Shown here: positions 48,269 through 58,216 of the stretch, piece after piece
Position numbering within the stretch: the stretch's first letter is position 1
How the letters are laid out: the number at the start of each line of letters is the position of its first letter
Assembly: GCA_030446545.1 (NCBI GenBank)
Contig: JAUJNB010000001.1
Span: 128,037-192,036, forward strand
Direction: 5' to 3'
Length of the DNA: 64,000 nt
DNA from: Acidimicrobiales bacterium
GTDB taxonomy: Bacteria; Actinomycetota; Acidimicrobiia; Acidimicrobiales; CADCSY01
Notes under the pieces: generated by a model
Database searches by the model: none
Told to the model about the DNA's origin: nothing
Seen by the model: only the letters and a program-made list of their open reading frames with translations
Position numbers and translations under genes: made by a program

Positions 48269-49074
48269 CCACCCAGCATGGCCGAGCGTCGCACCCCGTC
48301 GAGGACGGCGTCAGCCCAGCGGCGGTAGCCGGCATCGGAAGGGTGGTAGCGGTCGGCGGAGAAGAACCGGTCGGGGTCGGCCCGAAAGATGGGACCGGTC
48401 TCCCCGGCGATGTCGACGTAGACGCTCTCGCTGTCGGTGGCCACGTCCCGCACCAGGTCGTCGAGATGATCGCCCCGGAGCCCGGCCACCGCCCGCAGCG
48501 GTTGGGCCAGCCGGGGGATGGCCCCCATGTCGGGCACGCCCAGCACCACCACGTCGGCCGAACCGGGCAGCCCCGACACCAGGCGCCGGTACCAACCCTC
48601 GAAGTCGTCCCCCGACGTCAGGTGGGTGACGTCGTTGGCCCCGACCGAGACGAACACCACGTCGGGCCGGAGCCCGGCCACGGCCGGGAGCTGGTGCTCG
48701 ACCACGTCGGCCACGGTGGCGCCACTGCGGGCCAGCACCACCATCCGGACCGGGCGGCCCAGGCCGGCCATCACCAACGAGGGCAGGGCCGCCGCCTCGT
48801 CCGAAGCCCCCACGCCCGAGGCGGTGGAGTCCCCCAGCCACACCACGTCCAGGGACGACGCCGAGCCCGGTCCGAGCGGGGTGTCCAGGTCCAGCGGCGG
48901 GCGGCCCGGCTCCCCTCCCCGTCGGGCCACCACCGCCTCCAGGACGAGGACGGCGAGCACGGAGAACGGGACCGCCACCACCACGACGGCCACCCGGTGC
49001 CGGCGGCGTCGCCGGTGGGGACGCCTCGGAGCGACGGCTGGGGGCACGGTCGCGGCAGGGTACCGGGTAGACAT
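48265..49074 (-). CDS. Membrane-anchored SGNH/GDSL hydrolase
   Basis: A 269-residue esterase-like protein. An Arg-rich N-terminus and one membrane helix (~27-49) are followed by the SGNH blocks: VVWLGDSTASGVGA (catalytic Ser), VLARSGAT, SVGANDVTHLT (Asn) and FSADRYHPSDAGY (Asp/His). It is probably anchored and faces outward. The start codon lies five bases from the divergent channel gene's start. Confidence 0.85.
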   Translation of the reverse strand: MSTRYPAATVPPAVAPRRPHRRRRRHRVAVVVVAVPFSVLAVLVLEAVVARRGGEPGRPPLDLDTPLGPGSASSLDVVWLGDSTASGVGASDEAAALPSLVMAGLGRPVRMVVLARSGATVADVVEHQLPAVAGLRPDVVFVSVGANDVTHLTSGDDFEGWYRRLVSGLPGSADVVVLGVPDMGAIPRLAQPLRAVAGLRGDHLDDLVRDVATDSESVYVDIAGETGPIFRADPDRFFSADRYHPSDAGYRRWADAVLDGVRRSAMLGG

Positions 49075-49079
49075 CGGCG

Positions 49080-50219
49080 ATGGAGATCGTGGAGTGGCTG
49101 GCGGTGCTGGGCGGGGCCACGCTGGCCCTGCTCGTGGTGGTCGACATCTTCCTCACCACGTTGCACCCCGACATCGACGGGATCGTGGCCTCCCAGTTGC
49201 AGCGAGCGGTATGGATGACCTTTCTGGCCGTCGAACGCCGCCGCCAGTGGGAGCGCCGGGTCATGGCCCTGGCCGGTCCGGTGATGATGGCCGCCACCTT
49301 CCTGGCCTGGATCACCTTGTTCGTCGTGGGCTACGCCCTGGTGGTGTGGCCCTACCTGGACACCTCCTTCCGGGCCGAGCCCGATCTCGAACCCCTCGGG
49401 TTCACCGAAGCCCTGTACTTCGCGGGCAACACCGTCACCGTGCTCGGCCACGGCGACATCGCCCCCATCACCGCGACCTTCCAGTTCCTCACCGTGGCCG
49501 CCGCCCTGAGCGGCTTCGCCATGCTCACCGGCACCGTCGCCTACCTCATCGAGGTGCTGAGCAGCCTGCACGACCGGGTCCGCATGGCCCTGCGCATCCG
49601 GGCCGACGCCGCCGGCCAGCTCGACGGCGTCGTCATCCTCGCCGACTGGCTGGGCGACGAGGAGGTGGGCGACGTGCGCGAGCGGCTGGAAGCCTGGGCC
49701 GATCTGCTGCGCGACGCCCAGGACGAGCTGCAGCGCTTCCCCATGGTGGCGCTGTGCATCCGCTCGATCGACGTCGAGCAAGACCCCGAGCCGGCCGCTC
49801 GGGCCGCCGCCGACGTGGCCATGGCGGCCCGCCTCCTCGCCGCTGACGAGGGCTACCGGCGCCTCCGCCCGGCCGCCCGCGCCCTCGACCTGGCCGTCAC
49901 CCGATTCATGGTGGTCACCGGCAGCCAGTACCTGCGTCGGGGCGTGGTGGCCCGCCTGCGGGCGGGTGAGGCGGAGGCCGAGGACGAGGAGAAGGTCGAC
50001 GACATGCGCCGGCGCCTGCAGGAGCACTTCGGGTGCCTCAACGGTCCGGCGGGCGAGGAGCTTGACCACGCCCGGGCCCTGGCCTGTCGCTCACGCCTGT
50101 ACCTGGGCGCCTTCCACGGTCTCACCTCCTCGGAGATCCCCGAGGCCGACGACGAGGCGGAGCCGCCCGGGGTGACAGCGGCGGCCGAGGTGGCCAGTGC
50201 CCCCGGCGCCCCCTCGTAG
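49080..50219 (+). CDS. Two-helix ion channel protein with atypical filter
   Basis: A 379-residue protein with helices at ~5-27, 64-92 and 128-158. The pore-like segment is ALYFAGNTVTVLGHGDIAP, corresponding to the K+ channel filter region, with LGHGD where TVGYGD is usual. The remaining ~220 residues are cytoplasmic and helical (VGDVRERLEAWADLLRDAQDELQRF and others), not an RCK domain. Ion selectivity is uncertain. Confidence 0.75.
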   Translation: MEIVEWLAVLGGATLALLVVVDIFLTTLHPDIDGIVASQLQRAVWMTFLAVERRRQWERRVMALAGPVMMAATFLAWITLFVVGYALVVWPYLDTSFRAEPDLEPLGFTEALYFAGNTVTVLGHGDIAPITATFQFLTVAAALSGFAMLTGTVAYLIEVLSSLHDRVRMALRIRADAAGQLDGVVILADWLGDEEVGDVRERLEAWADLLRDAQDELQRFPMVALCIRSIDVEQDPEPAARAAADVAMAARLLAADEGYRRLRPAARALDLAVTRFMVVTGSQYLRRGVVARLRAGEAEAEDEEKVDDMRRRLQEHFGCLNGPAGEELDHARALACRSRLYLGAFHGLTSSEIPEADDEAEPPGVTAAAEVASAPGAPS

Positions 50220-50240
50220 AGAGGCCCCGCCGACAAGCGA

Positions 50241-50299
50241 GGCCGTGGCTGGTGCGGCCCCGCCGGCGAGGCCGGCGAGAGCGCGAGCGCAGGGCCACG
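50241..50299. terminator. Hairpin between convergent genes
   Basis: Inner stem CGCCGGC-GAG-GCCGGCG (50261-50277) within outer arms CGTGGC (50244-50249) and GCCACG (50294-50299). It separates the channel gene and ilvD, so it could end both transcripts. The GCCGGC core resembles the first stem of the structured repeats. Confidence 0.55.
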
Positions 50300-50324
50300 C
50301 CCGATCGGCCCGGGCTCCAGCCTC

Positions 50325-52019
50325 CTAGGCCTCGGTGATGGCGCCCCGCTCCGCCCCCGAAGCCAACCGAGCGTACTTGGCCAACACGCCTGAGGTGTAG
50401 CGGGGCGCCGGCAGCTTCCACTCGGTGCGCCGGCGGGCCAGCTCGGGGGCGGCCACGTCGAGGTCGACGGTGTGGGCCTCGGTGTCGATCACGATGCGGT
50501 CGCCGTCGCGCACAAAGGCGATGGGGCCGCCGTCGACCGCCTCGGGAGCGATGTGGCCGACGCAGAACCCGTGGGTGCCACCCGAGAAGCGCCCGTCGGT
50601 GACCAGGGCGCAGTCGCCACCCCGGCCCGCCCCTTTCATGGCCCCGGTGACGGCCAGCATCTCCCGCATGCCCGGCCCGCCCTTGGGACCCTCGTAGCGG
50701 ATCACCACCACTTCACCGGGCCGGACGGCCCCGGCCAGGATCGCCTCCATGGCGCCGTCCTCGCCGTCGAAGACCCGGGCCGGACCGTCGAAGTGGGTGA
50801 AGTCGATGCCGGCCACTTTGACCACGCCGCCCTTGGGGGCCAGCGACCCGGTGAGCACGGCGATGCCGCCGCGGGCGTGGACGGGGTCGGACAGCGGGTG
50901 GATCACGGCGCCGTCGGGGGCCGACGGACGGAGGTCGGCCAGGTTCTCGGCCATGGTCCGACCGGTGACGGTGAGGCAGTCACCGTGCAGCAGGCCGGCC
51001 TCCAGCAACTCGGCCAGCACGACGGGAACCCCGCCGATGCGGTCGATGTCGGCCATGTGGTAGCGGCCCTGGGGCCGGACGTCGGCGATGTGGGGCACTT
51101 TGGCCGCCACCGCGTTGAAGTCACCCAGGGCCAGCTCGACGCGGGCCTCGGCCGCGATGGCCAGCAGGTGCAACACGGCGTTGGTGGAACCGCCCAGGGC
51201 CATGACCACGGCGATGGCGTTCTCGAAGGCCTCCTTGGTCATGATCTGGCGGGGGCGGATCCCCGCCCGCAGGAGCCCCACCACCGCTTCGCCACTGGCC
51301 CGGGCGATGGTGTCGCGACGGGGGTCGGGGGCCGGCACGCTGGCGCTGCCGGGCAGCGACATGCCGAGGGCCTCGGCCACCGCGGCCATGGTGTTGGCCG
51401 TGAACATCCCGGCGCAGGCGCCTTCACTCGGACAGGCGGCCCGTTCGATCTCGCCCAGCTCATCTTCGGTCATGGTGCCGGCGGCACAGGCGCCCACCGC
51501 CTCGAACACGCTCACGATGTCGAGGGACCTGTCGTCGTGGCGGCCGGGCAGGATGGACCCGCCGTAGACGAAAACCGAGGGGACGTTCACCCGGGCGGCG
51601 GCCATGAGCATGCCGGGCAGGCTCTTGTCGCAGCCGGCGAAGGTCACCAGGGCGTCGAAGCGCTCGGCGTGCATCATGGTCTCCACCGAGTCGGCGATCA
51701 CCTCCCGGCTCACGAGGGAGGCGTGCATGCCCTCGTGTCCCATGGAGATGCCGTCGGACACGGCGATGGTGGTGAACTCGAGGGGAAAGGCGCCCGCCGC
51801 CCGCACCCCCTCCTTGGCCGCACCGGCCAGGCGGGCGAGAGGCATGTTGCACGGCGTGACCTCGTTCCACGACGAGCACACCCCGACCTGGCCCTTGCCC
51901 CAGTCGTCGTCGCCCATGCCCACCGCCCGCAACATGGCCCTGGCCGGCGCCCGTTTCAGGCCGTCGGTGACCTCGTGGCTACGGGGCTTCATGTCGGGCG
52001 GCTGCGGGTCGGAGGCCAT
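50325..52019 (-). CDS. ilvD: Dihydroxy-acid dehydratase
   Basis: Dehydrates dihydroxy acids in isoleucine and valine synthesis. This 564-residue IlvD/Edd enzyme carries the iron-sulfur ligands in [21 protein letters not shown] and [12 protein letters not shown], and the conserved [19 protein letters not shown] near the C-terminus. ATG 52019 is chosen since the family begins shortly before [11 protein letters not shown]; the longer frame extends over the divergent ABC promoter. It is a client of the Fe-S machinery found at 27-37 kb. Confidence 0.94.
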   Translation of the reverse strand: MASDPQPPDMKPRSHEVTDGLKRAPARAMLRAVGMGDDDWGKGQVGVCSSWNEVTPCNMPLARLAGAAKEGVRAAGAFPLEFTTIAVSDGISMGHEGMHASLVSREVIADSVETMMHAERFDALVTFAGCDKSLPGMLMAAARVNVPSVFVYGGSILPGRHDDRSLDIVSVFEAVGACAAGTMTEDELGEIERAACPSEGACAGMFTANTMAAVAEALGMSLPGSASVPAPDPRRDTIARASGEAVVGLLRAGIRPRQIMTKEAFENAIAVVMALGGSTNAVLHLLAIAAEARVELALGDFNAVAAKVPHIADVRPQGRYHMADIDRIGGVPVVLAELLEAGLLHGDCLTVTGRTMAENLADLRPSAPDGAVIHPLSDPVHARGGIAVLTGSLAPKGGVVKVAGIDFTHFDGPARVFDGEDGAMEAILAGAVRPGEVVVIRYEGPKGGPGMREMLAVTGAMKGAGRGGDCALVTDGRFSGGTHGFCVGHIAPEAVDGGPIAFVRDGDRIVIDTEAHTVDLDVAAPELARRRTEWKLPAPRYTSGVLAKYARLASGAERGAITEA

Positions 52020-52083
52020 GGGGCCGAGGGTAGCCAGGCCCGACCGCCACGTGACCGCCGTTTCGGGACCTAGCGTCGGGCCG

Positions 52084-53070
52084 ATGCGCGCTGTCGTCCG
52101 GGCCACCGGCTTGGTGAAGCACTGGGGCGCCACCACCGCCCTGGCCGGCGCCACCTTCGAGGTGGGCTCCGGCGTCACGGGGTTGTTGGGCGCCAACGGG
52201 GCCGGCAAGACCACCCTGCTCGGCCTGGTCCTCGGGCTTCATCCGCCCGATGCGGGCAGCATCGAGGTGCTCGGCCTCGACCCCACCGCCGCCGGTCCCC
52301 AGGTCCGGGAGCGCATCGGCTACGTCCCCGAGCACGAGGCCCTGGCCCCCGACGTGCGGGCCCACGACCTGGTCCGCCACCTGGCCGAGGTGCACGGCCT
52401 GCCCTCCCGGGAAGCGACGGCCCGGGCCAGTGACGCCCTGTGGCTGGTGGGCCTGGGCGAGGAGCGTCTCCGCCCGGTGGGCACCATGTCCACCGGGCAG
52501 CGCCAGCGGGTGAAGCTGGCCGTGGCCCTGGCCCACGACCCCGCCCTGCTCCTGTTGGACGAGCCCACCAACGGCCTCGATCCCATGCAGCGGGAGGACA
52601 TGCTCGACCTCATCCGACGCATCGGCTCCGAGCTCGGGATCGACGTGGTGCTGTCGTCGCACCTGCTCGAGGAGGTGGAGCGCACCTGCGACGCCACCGT
52701 CATCCTGGCCGAGGGACGAGTGGTGGCCAGCGGCACCTTGGAGGTTCTGCGCTCCGGGGGCTCGGGCCTGGTGGTCGACGTCGACGGTCGGGCCGAGCTC
52801 CTCGCCGGCCGCCTGCGGGCCGGGGGCCTCGACGTCCACGTCGACGGGCTGCGACTGGTCGTCGACGGTCCGGCCGACGTCGGGGCCGACGCCGTGCGGG
52901 ACGCAGCCGCCGCCCACCGGGTGGGACTGCGCCGGGTGCAGGCCCGCACCGCCACCCTGGAGGACGTCTTCCTGTCCGCCGACCAAGGTCCGCCGACTCC
53001 CGTTCTTGCGTCGCAGACCGGCAACAGGTGCCGCCTGCAGACGCAAGAACGGGTGAGGGGGTGGGCCGGC
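52084..53070 (+). CDS. ABC-2 transporter ATPase, open into the next gene
   Basis: An ATPase of about 310 residues (ATG 52084): Walker [14 protein letters not shown], signature [10 protein letters not shown], Walker [13 protein letters not shown] and switch His in [11 protein letters not shown], then a C-terminal domain ending [14 protein letters not shown]. No stop follows; the frame reads through the palindrome at 52999-53053 (as [20 protein letters not shown]) and joins the permease at GTG 53071. Either the two are fused, or a stop was lost. First gene of a four-gene ATPase-permease-ATPase-permease cluster, divergent from ilvD. Confidence 0.85.
52999..53053. repeat. Palindromic element with inner hairpin (element 2), in frame
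   Basis: Perfect 14-nt arms CCCGTTCTTGCGTC (52999-53012) and GACGCAAGAACGGG (53040-53053) around 27 nt that hold GCAG/CTGC and CGGCA/TGCCG stems. It lies between the ATPase domain and the permease start, 18 nt before GTG 53071, and is translatable without a stop in the ATPase frame. Confidence 0.75.
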
Positions 53071-53933
53071 GTGAGTGACGCCCGCATCCTCGACCGGGGC
53101 TACCGCCGCTACGACGGACCCCGCCTCGGGGTACGGGGCGCCGTGCGCAGCCTGGCCTGGCACAGCGCCCTGCGGGCCTTGGGCCTGCGCCGCACGTTCT
53201 GGGCCAAGCTCCTGCCGCTGGCTTCGGTGGGCATCGCCTACGTGCCGGCACTGGTGTTCGTGGGCGTGGCCGCCCTGTTGCCCGCCGCCCTCACCGAAGG
53301 GGGCGGCCTGCTGCCCGACTACGCCGACTACTACGGCTTCATCAGCGCCGCCATCGTGCTGTTCGTGGCGCTCGTGGGCCCCGAGGTGCTCTGCCCCGAC
53401 CGTCGTCACCGGATGCTGGGGCTCTACCTGGCTTCCCCCTCACCCGCGACAGCTACCTGGTGGCCAAGGTCCTGGCCGTGGTGCCGGTGTTGGCGCTGGT
53501 CACGCTGGGACCACCGCTGCTGCTGCTCGTCGGCTTGACCTTCGCCGAGGCCGGCCCGGCCGACTTCGGGGAGTTCATCGGGGTGCTGGCCCGCATCGTC
53601 GCCGGTGGCCTGGTCGTCTCCGCCGCCTACACCGCCGTCTCGCTGGCCGCGGCCAGCCTCACCGAGCGCCGGGCGGTGGCCTCGGCCGGCGTCATCCTCG
53701 TGCTGCTCGTGTCGGGGGTGGCCACGTCGGCCCTGGTGGGCACCGGGTTCGACGAACGGCTCCTGCTCCTCAACCTGGCGGTGGTCCCCTTCGAGCTGGT
53801 GCAGCGCATCTACGGCCGGGCCGGTCAGATCGACGTGTCCACCGTGGAGCTGGTGGTGGCCAACCTGGCCTGGACCGTGGGGGCGGCGTCGCTGCTGCGG
53901 TCGCGCTACCACCGCCTGCGGATCACCCGGTGA
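53071..53933 (+). CDS. ABC-2 transporter permease (one frameshift)
   Basis: A ~287-residue permease from GTG 53071 (SDARILDRGYRRYDGPRLG, the typical opening of this family) with about six helices. The frame changes at a CCCCC run near 53436; restoring one C continues LTRDSYLVAKVLAVVPVLALV to TGA 53933. It is bounded by palindromic elements on both sides. Confidence 0.82.
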
Positions 53934-53941
53934 GGGCCCGA

Positions 53942-54015
53942 AGCGAAACTACCTGGGCGTTTCCAGGGCGGTTGACCTGCGCGTTCGTCACTCCAATGGC
54001 CCAGGTAGTTTCGCT
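53942..54015. repeat. Palindromic element with inner hairpin (element 3)
   Basis: Perfect 17-nt arms AGCGAAACTACCTGGGC (53942-53958) and GCCCAGGTAGTTTCGCT (53999-54015) around a 40-nt loop with an inner TGAC/GTCA stem. It lies between the permease stop and the next ATPase start, and the frame of that ATPase is open through it. Confidence 0.75.
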
Positions 54016-54036
54016 CCGGGTCCTGAGGCGGTCCCG

Positions 54037-54963
54037 GTGATCGAGGTCAGCCACATCTCCAAGTGGTTCGGTGACGTGGTGGCCGTGTCCGACGTCAGCT
54101 TCGCGGTCGGGCCCGGGGTCACGGCCCTGCTCGGCCCCAACGGTGCCGGCAAGTCCACCGTGCTCCGGCTGCTCTGCGGCCTCACCCGACCGTCGCAGGG
54201 CACGGTCCGGGTCTTCGGTGCCGATCCCCGGCACGACCCGGCGCGGTTCCGGCGCCTGGGCCTGGTCCCCCAGCAAGAGGCCCTGTTCGAGGGCATCCGG
54301 GCCCGGGACTTCGTCACCCTGGCGGCCGAGCTCCACGGCCTGGAGGGGGCCGGGGCCGCCGCCGCCCGGGCCCTGCGCGAGGTCGATCTCGACCCCGACG
54401 ACAGCCGGTCGCTCGCCACCTACTCCAAGGGCATGCGCCAGCGGGTGAAGGTGGCCCAGGCCCTGGTGCACGACCCCGAGCTGCTCGTGCTGGATGAGCC
54501 CCTCGACGGCCTGGACCCCCGCCAGCGCCTCCATCTCATCGCCCTGTTCCGGCGCCTGGGCAAGGAGGGTCGCGGCGTGTTGGTGTCCAGCCACGTGCTC
54601 GACGAGGTGGAGCGCTTCGGTTCCCGGGTGCTGGTCATGGCCCAGGGACGCCTGGCCGCCGAGGGCGACTTCCACGCCATCCGGGAGCTCATGGACAACC
54701 GCCCCCACCGCTTGCGGGTGCGCACCGACCGGCCCCATGCGCTCGGGTCGGCCTTGCTGGCGTCGGCCACCGTGGTGGGCGTGTGGGTGGCCGCCCCCGA
54801 TGAAGTGGTGGTCGACACCCTCGACGTGGCCGGCTTCCGGCTGGCGGTGGCCCCGGCGGCGTGCGCGGCCGGAGCCCGACTGCTGGAGCTGGTGCCCCTC
54901 GACGACGACCTCGAGAGCGTCTTTCGCTACCTGGTGGGCGCTGGATCCCGAAACGGCCGATGA
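54037..54963 (+). CDS. ABC-2 transporter ATPase
   Basis: A 308-residue ATPase from GTG 54037: Walker A LLGPNGAGKSTVL, RLGLVPQQEALFEGIRARDFV, signature YSKGMRQRVK, Walker B LLVLDEPLDGLD and switch His in SSHVLDEVERF, with a C-terminal domain ending LESVFRYLVGAG. The upstream frame is open back to 53605 through element 3, but GTG 54037 before IEVSHISKWFG is the family start. Confidence 0.88.
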   Translation: MIEVSHISKWFGDVVAVSDVSFAVGPGVTALLGPNGAGKSTVLRLLCGLTRPSQGTVRVFGADPRHDPARFRRLGLVPQQEALFEGIRARDFVTLAAELHGLEGAGAAAARALREVDLDPDDSRSLATYSKGMRQRVKVAQALVHDPELLVLDEPLDGLDPRQRLHLIALFRRLGKEGRGVLVSSHVLDEVERFGSRVLVMAQGRLAAEGDFHAIRELMDNRPHRLRVRTDRPHALGSALLASATVVGVWVAAPDEVVVDTLDVAGFRLAVAPAACAAGARLLELVPLDDDLESVFRYLVGAGSRNGR

Positions 54964-54984
54964 GCCCTGACCGGCGAGCTTGAC

Positions 54985-55689
54985 GTGACCACCCTGTACC
55001 GCACCTTTCTCGCTACGCAGGTCACCAAGGGGCGGCTGGCCGGCCTGGGTGCCCTCGGGGCGCTGGCCGTGCTGCTGGGCGTGGCCGTGGGGGCCGGCGA
55101 CCGCACCGATCCGGTCACCGGGGGCATCGGCCTGGTCAGCTCCTACGGCCTGGCCCTGTTCGTGCCGGTGACCACCCTGGTGTTCGCCTCGGCGGTGCTG
55201 GGCGAGCCCAACGAGGACGGGACACTGGTCTACCTGTGGCTGCGGCCCGTGGCCCGCTGGCGCCTGGTGGCGGTGGCCGTGGCCGCCGCCCTCACCGTCG
55301 CCCTGCCCTTGGTGGTGCTGCCCATGACCCTGGCCGCGGCGGCCACCGGCGCCGGCGCCGGCCTGGTGGTGGCCACCCTGGTGGCGACCAGTTTGGCCAC
55401 GCTGGCCTACGCCGGCGTCTTCACCTGGTTGGGCCTGCGGGCCCGGCGGGCCCTGCTGTGGGGGCTGGCCTACATCCTGGTGTGGGAAGGCTTCGTCGCC
55501 CGGGCCGGCGGGACGGCCTCGCTCCTGGCCATCAGGGCCCACGCCCGCTCGCTGCTGGCCCGCCTGGCCGACGGGCCCCCCGACCTGGTGGAGGTCTCGC
55601 TGGCCACCTCGATTGCGGTGCCCCTCGCCGCTGCCACCGTGGCCCTCGCCCTCACCGTCCGGCGCTTGTCACACCAAGACGTTCAGTGA
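54985..55689 (+). CDS. ABC-2 transporter permease
   Basis: A 234-residue permease with six helices, beginning TTLYRTFLATQVTKGRL (GTG 54985) and carrying SYGLALFVPVTTLVFASAVLGEPNEDGTLVYLWLRPVARW, the usual ABC-2 intracellular loop. It follows its ATPase by 21 nt and closes the cluster. Confidence 0.85.
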   Translation: MTTLYRTFLATQVTKGRLAGLGALGALAVLLGVAVGAGDRTDPVTGGIGLVSSYGLALFVPVTTLVFASAVLGEPNEDGTLVYLWLRPVARWRLVAVAVAAALTVALPLVVLPMTLAAAATGAGAGLVVATLVATSLATLAYAGVFTWLGLRARRALLWGLAYILVWEGFVARAGGTASLLAIRAHARSLLARLADGPPDLVEVSLATSIAVPLAAATVALALTVRRLSHQDVQ

Positions 55690-55692
55690 CCT

Positions 55693-55899
55693 CTTCGGCC
55701 TCACTCGTTCGCTTCGCTCACTCCGTTCACCCGAGCTGATCGTGCTCCGGACGCCGGCAGAGCCGGCGACCGGAGCGCTGACCACTCATTTGGCGAGCTG
55801 CGCTCGCCTGGGCCACCAGCCAGAGGCGGCCGCCTTCGGCGGCGAGTGTGGCCAGCGGCCACTCCCCCTTCGGCCGGTGCCCGGAGCACGGTCAGCTCG
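55693..55899. repeat. Structured dispersed repeat, copy B
   Basis: Same order as copy A: TTCGGCCTCACTCG, stem GCTCCGG-AC-GCCGGC/GCCGGC-GA-CCGGAGC (55744-55776), stem GGCGAGC/GCTCGCC (55792-55808) and stem GCCGCC/GGCGGC (55829-55843). Additional outer arms CGAGCTGATCGTGCTCCGG (55732-55750) and its near-complement (55881-55899) enclose it; the right arm includes the copA stop codon. Between convergent genes. Confidence 0.75.
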
Positions 55900-58216
55900 C
55901 CCCCGAACCTCCGGTTCGGGGGCGATGTCCGGAACGGAAGGTGGCCAATCGCAGGGAATTGGACACTACGAAGACGCTGGAGAAGGCCATGGCGGCGCCG
56001 GCGATGAGGGGATCGAGGTAGCCCAGGGCGGCCAGGGGCAGGGCGGCCACGTTGTAGCCAAAGGCCCAGAACAGGTTGCCCTTGATGGTCCGCAGCGTCC
56101 GGCGGGACAGGCGGATGGCATCGCCCGCGGCCCGCAGATCGCCGGAGATGAGGGTGAGGTCGGATGCCTCGATGGCCACGTCGGTCCCCGTGCCGATGGC
56201 CAGGCCCAGGTCGGCCTGGGCCAGGGCGGGGGCGTCGTTCACGCCGTCGCCCACCATGGCCACCACCCGGCCCTCGCCCTGCAGCCGCCGCACCACGTCG
56301 GCCTTGTCGGCGGGCAGCACGTCGGCGATCACCTCCTCGATGCCGACCTGGGCCGCCACCGTCCGGGCGGTGGTCTGGTTGTCGCCGGTGAGCAGCACCG
56401 GGCGCAACCCGAGGGCCCGCAGGCGGCTGACGGCTTCGGCACTGGTGGGCTTCACCGTGTCGGCCACGGTGACGAGCACACGGACCTCGCCGTCCCACCC
56501 GGCCACCACCACCGTGCGCCCGTCCGCCTGCGCCTGCTCTCGGGCCCGCTCCAGCTCGGGACCCATGGTCATCCCCCGCCCGGCCAGCAGGGAGGGCCGA
56601 CCGGCGACGACGGTATGGCCGTCGACCACGCCCTCGACGCCCAGGCCCTCCCGATTGGCGAAGGAGGCCACGGTGGGCAGAGTCTCCACCCGGCGGCGGG
56701 CGGCCTCGGCGATGGCCCGGGCGATGGGGTGCTCCGAGGCGTCCTCCAGGGCGCCCACCAGACGCAGGGCGACGTCGGCGTCGGCCCCGGGCGGGACGAC
56801 CACGTCGACCACCGCCATGGCACCGGTGGTGACGGTGCCGGTCTTGTCCAGCACGACGGTGTCGACCCGACGGGTGGACTCCAGCACTTCGGGGCCCTTG
56901 ATGAGGATGCCGAGCTGGGCTCCCCGGCCCGTGCCCACCAACAGCGCCGTGGGCGTGGCCAGCCCGAGGGCGCAGGGGCAGGCGATGATGAGCACGGCCA
57001 CCGCTGCGGTGAAGGCGTAGGACGTCGACTCGTTGGTCAGCCAGAAGCCGAGGGTGGCCACCGACAGCGCGATCACCACGGGAACGAACACGGCCGAGAC
57101 CCGGTCGGCCAGGCGCTGCACCGGGGCCTTGCCCGTCTGGGCCTCGGTGACCAGACGCCCGATCTGGGCCAGGGCGGTGTCGGCCCCGACCCGGGTGGCC
57201 CGCACGACCAGGCGCCCGCCGGCGTTGACGGTGGCGCCAGCCACCTCGTCGCCGGGGCCCACCTCCACGGGAACGCTCTCACCGGTGAGCAGCGATCGGT
57301 CGACGGCGGACGATCCCTCCTCCACCACGCCGTCGGTGGCGATCTTCTCCCCCGGGCGGACCACGAAGCGCATGCCCACGGCCAGGTCGCCCACGGGCAG
57401 TCGGCGCTCGGCCCCATCGGCACCGAGCACCGAGACCTCCTTGGCCCCGAGCTCGAGGAGCGCCTTGAGGGCGGCTCCGGAGCGACGCTTGGCCCGGGCC
57501 TCGAAGTAGCGCCCGGCCAGGATGAAGGTGACGACCGCAGCGGCCACCTCCAGGTAGATCTCGCCGATGCCGGCGCCGGGCTCGAGGGTGACGTTGAAGC
57601 TCATGCGCATGTCCACCGCACCGGCACCGAGGAAGAACAGGGCCACCACCGACCACACCCAGGCGACGATGGCGCCCAGCGAGATGAGCGTGTCCATGGT
57701 CGCGGTGCCGTGGCGGAGATTGGCCCAGGCCGCCTTGTGGAAGGGCCATCCGCCCCACACCACCACGGGGGTGGCCAGCTGCAGGACGAGCCACTGCCAG
57801 TAGTCGAACTGCAGCGCCGGGATCATGGAGATGGCCAGCACGGGCACGGTGAGAACGGCGGAGACGATGAGGCGCCGGCGCAGCGACGCGGTGGGGTCGG
57901 CCTCGGCGGGACTTTGCCCGTCGGGGGCGTCGCCGGTCGGTGCCGGTCGGGGCGGGACGGCCTGGTAGCCGGTCTCGGCCACCACCGCGGCCAGCCCCTC
58001 GATGTCGATGCGGGTGGGGTCGAAGTCGACCGAGGCCCGCTCGGTGGCGTAGTTGACGCTGGCCTCGACGCCGTCGACCTTGTTGAGGCGCTTCTCGATG
58101 CGCCGGGCGCACGAGGCACAGGTCATGCCCTCGATGGGCAGCTCGAGGTGCTCGGTGGCCGATGGGGCCTGCGTCCCGGTGGTGGTGGCCGTCGTCGCTT
58201 CGGTCTCGGTGGTCAT
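55892..58216 (-). CDS. copA: Copper-exporting P1B-type ATPase
   Basis: A 774-residue Cu(I) exporter. One N-terminal metal-binding domain ([14 protein letters not shown], Cys33 and Cys36), eight membrane helices with the CPC motif in [13 protein letters not shown] (~413), the phosphorylation site DKTGTVTTG (~455), HP dipeptide in [12 protein letters not shown] and [16 protein letters not shown] (~655). The short Cys-free start is followed by the metal domain without a second copy. Last gene of the cop operon; ATGA overlap with the gene upstream. Confidence 0.94.
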   Translation of the reverse strand: MTTETEATTATTTGTQAPSATEHLELPIEGMTCASCARRIEKRLNKVDGVEASVNYATERASVDFDPTRIDIEGLAAVVAETGYQAVPPRPAPTGDAPDGQSPAEADPTASLRRRLIVSAVLTVPVLAISMIPALQFDYWQWLVLQLATPVVVWGGWPFHKAAWANLRHGTATMDTLISLGAIVAWVWSVVALFFLGAGAVDMRMSFNVTLEPGAGIGEIYLEVAAAVVTFILAGRYFEARAKRRSGAALKALLELGAKEVSVLGADGAERRLPVGDLAVGMRFVVRPGEKIATDGVVEEGSSAVDRSLLTGESVPVEVGPGDEVAGATVNAGGRLVVRATRVGADTALAQIGRLVTEAQTGKAPVQRLADRVSAVFVPVVIALSVATLGFWLTNESTSYAFTAAVAVLIIACPCALGLATPTALLVGTGRGAQLGILIKGPEVLESTRRVDTVVLDKTGTVTTGAMAVVDVVVPPGADADVALRLVGALEDASEHPIARAIAEAARRRVETLPTVASFANREGLGVEGVVDGHTVVAGRPSLLAGRGMTMGPELERAREQAQADGRTVVVAGWDGEVRVLVTVADTVKPTSAEAVSRLRALGLRPVLLTGDNQTTARTVAAQVGIEEVIADVLPADKADVVRRLQGEGRVVAMVGDGVNDAPALAQADLGLAIGTGTDVAIEASDLTLISGDLRAAGDAIRLSRRTLRTIKGNLFWAFGYNVAALPLAALGYLDPLIAGAAMAFSSVFVVSNSLRLATFRSGHRPRTGGSGAS

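Noticed and set aside
52075-52214. Longer ilvD start within the divergent ABC gene
   Set aside because: The frame is open, but the family N-terminus lies at ATG 52019 and the extension overlaps the ATPase start.
53605-54036. Extension of the second ATPase back through element 3
   Set aside because: The frame is open by chance over the permease gene; the ATPase fold begins at GTG 54037.
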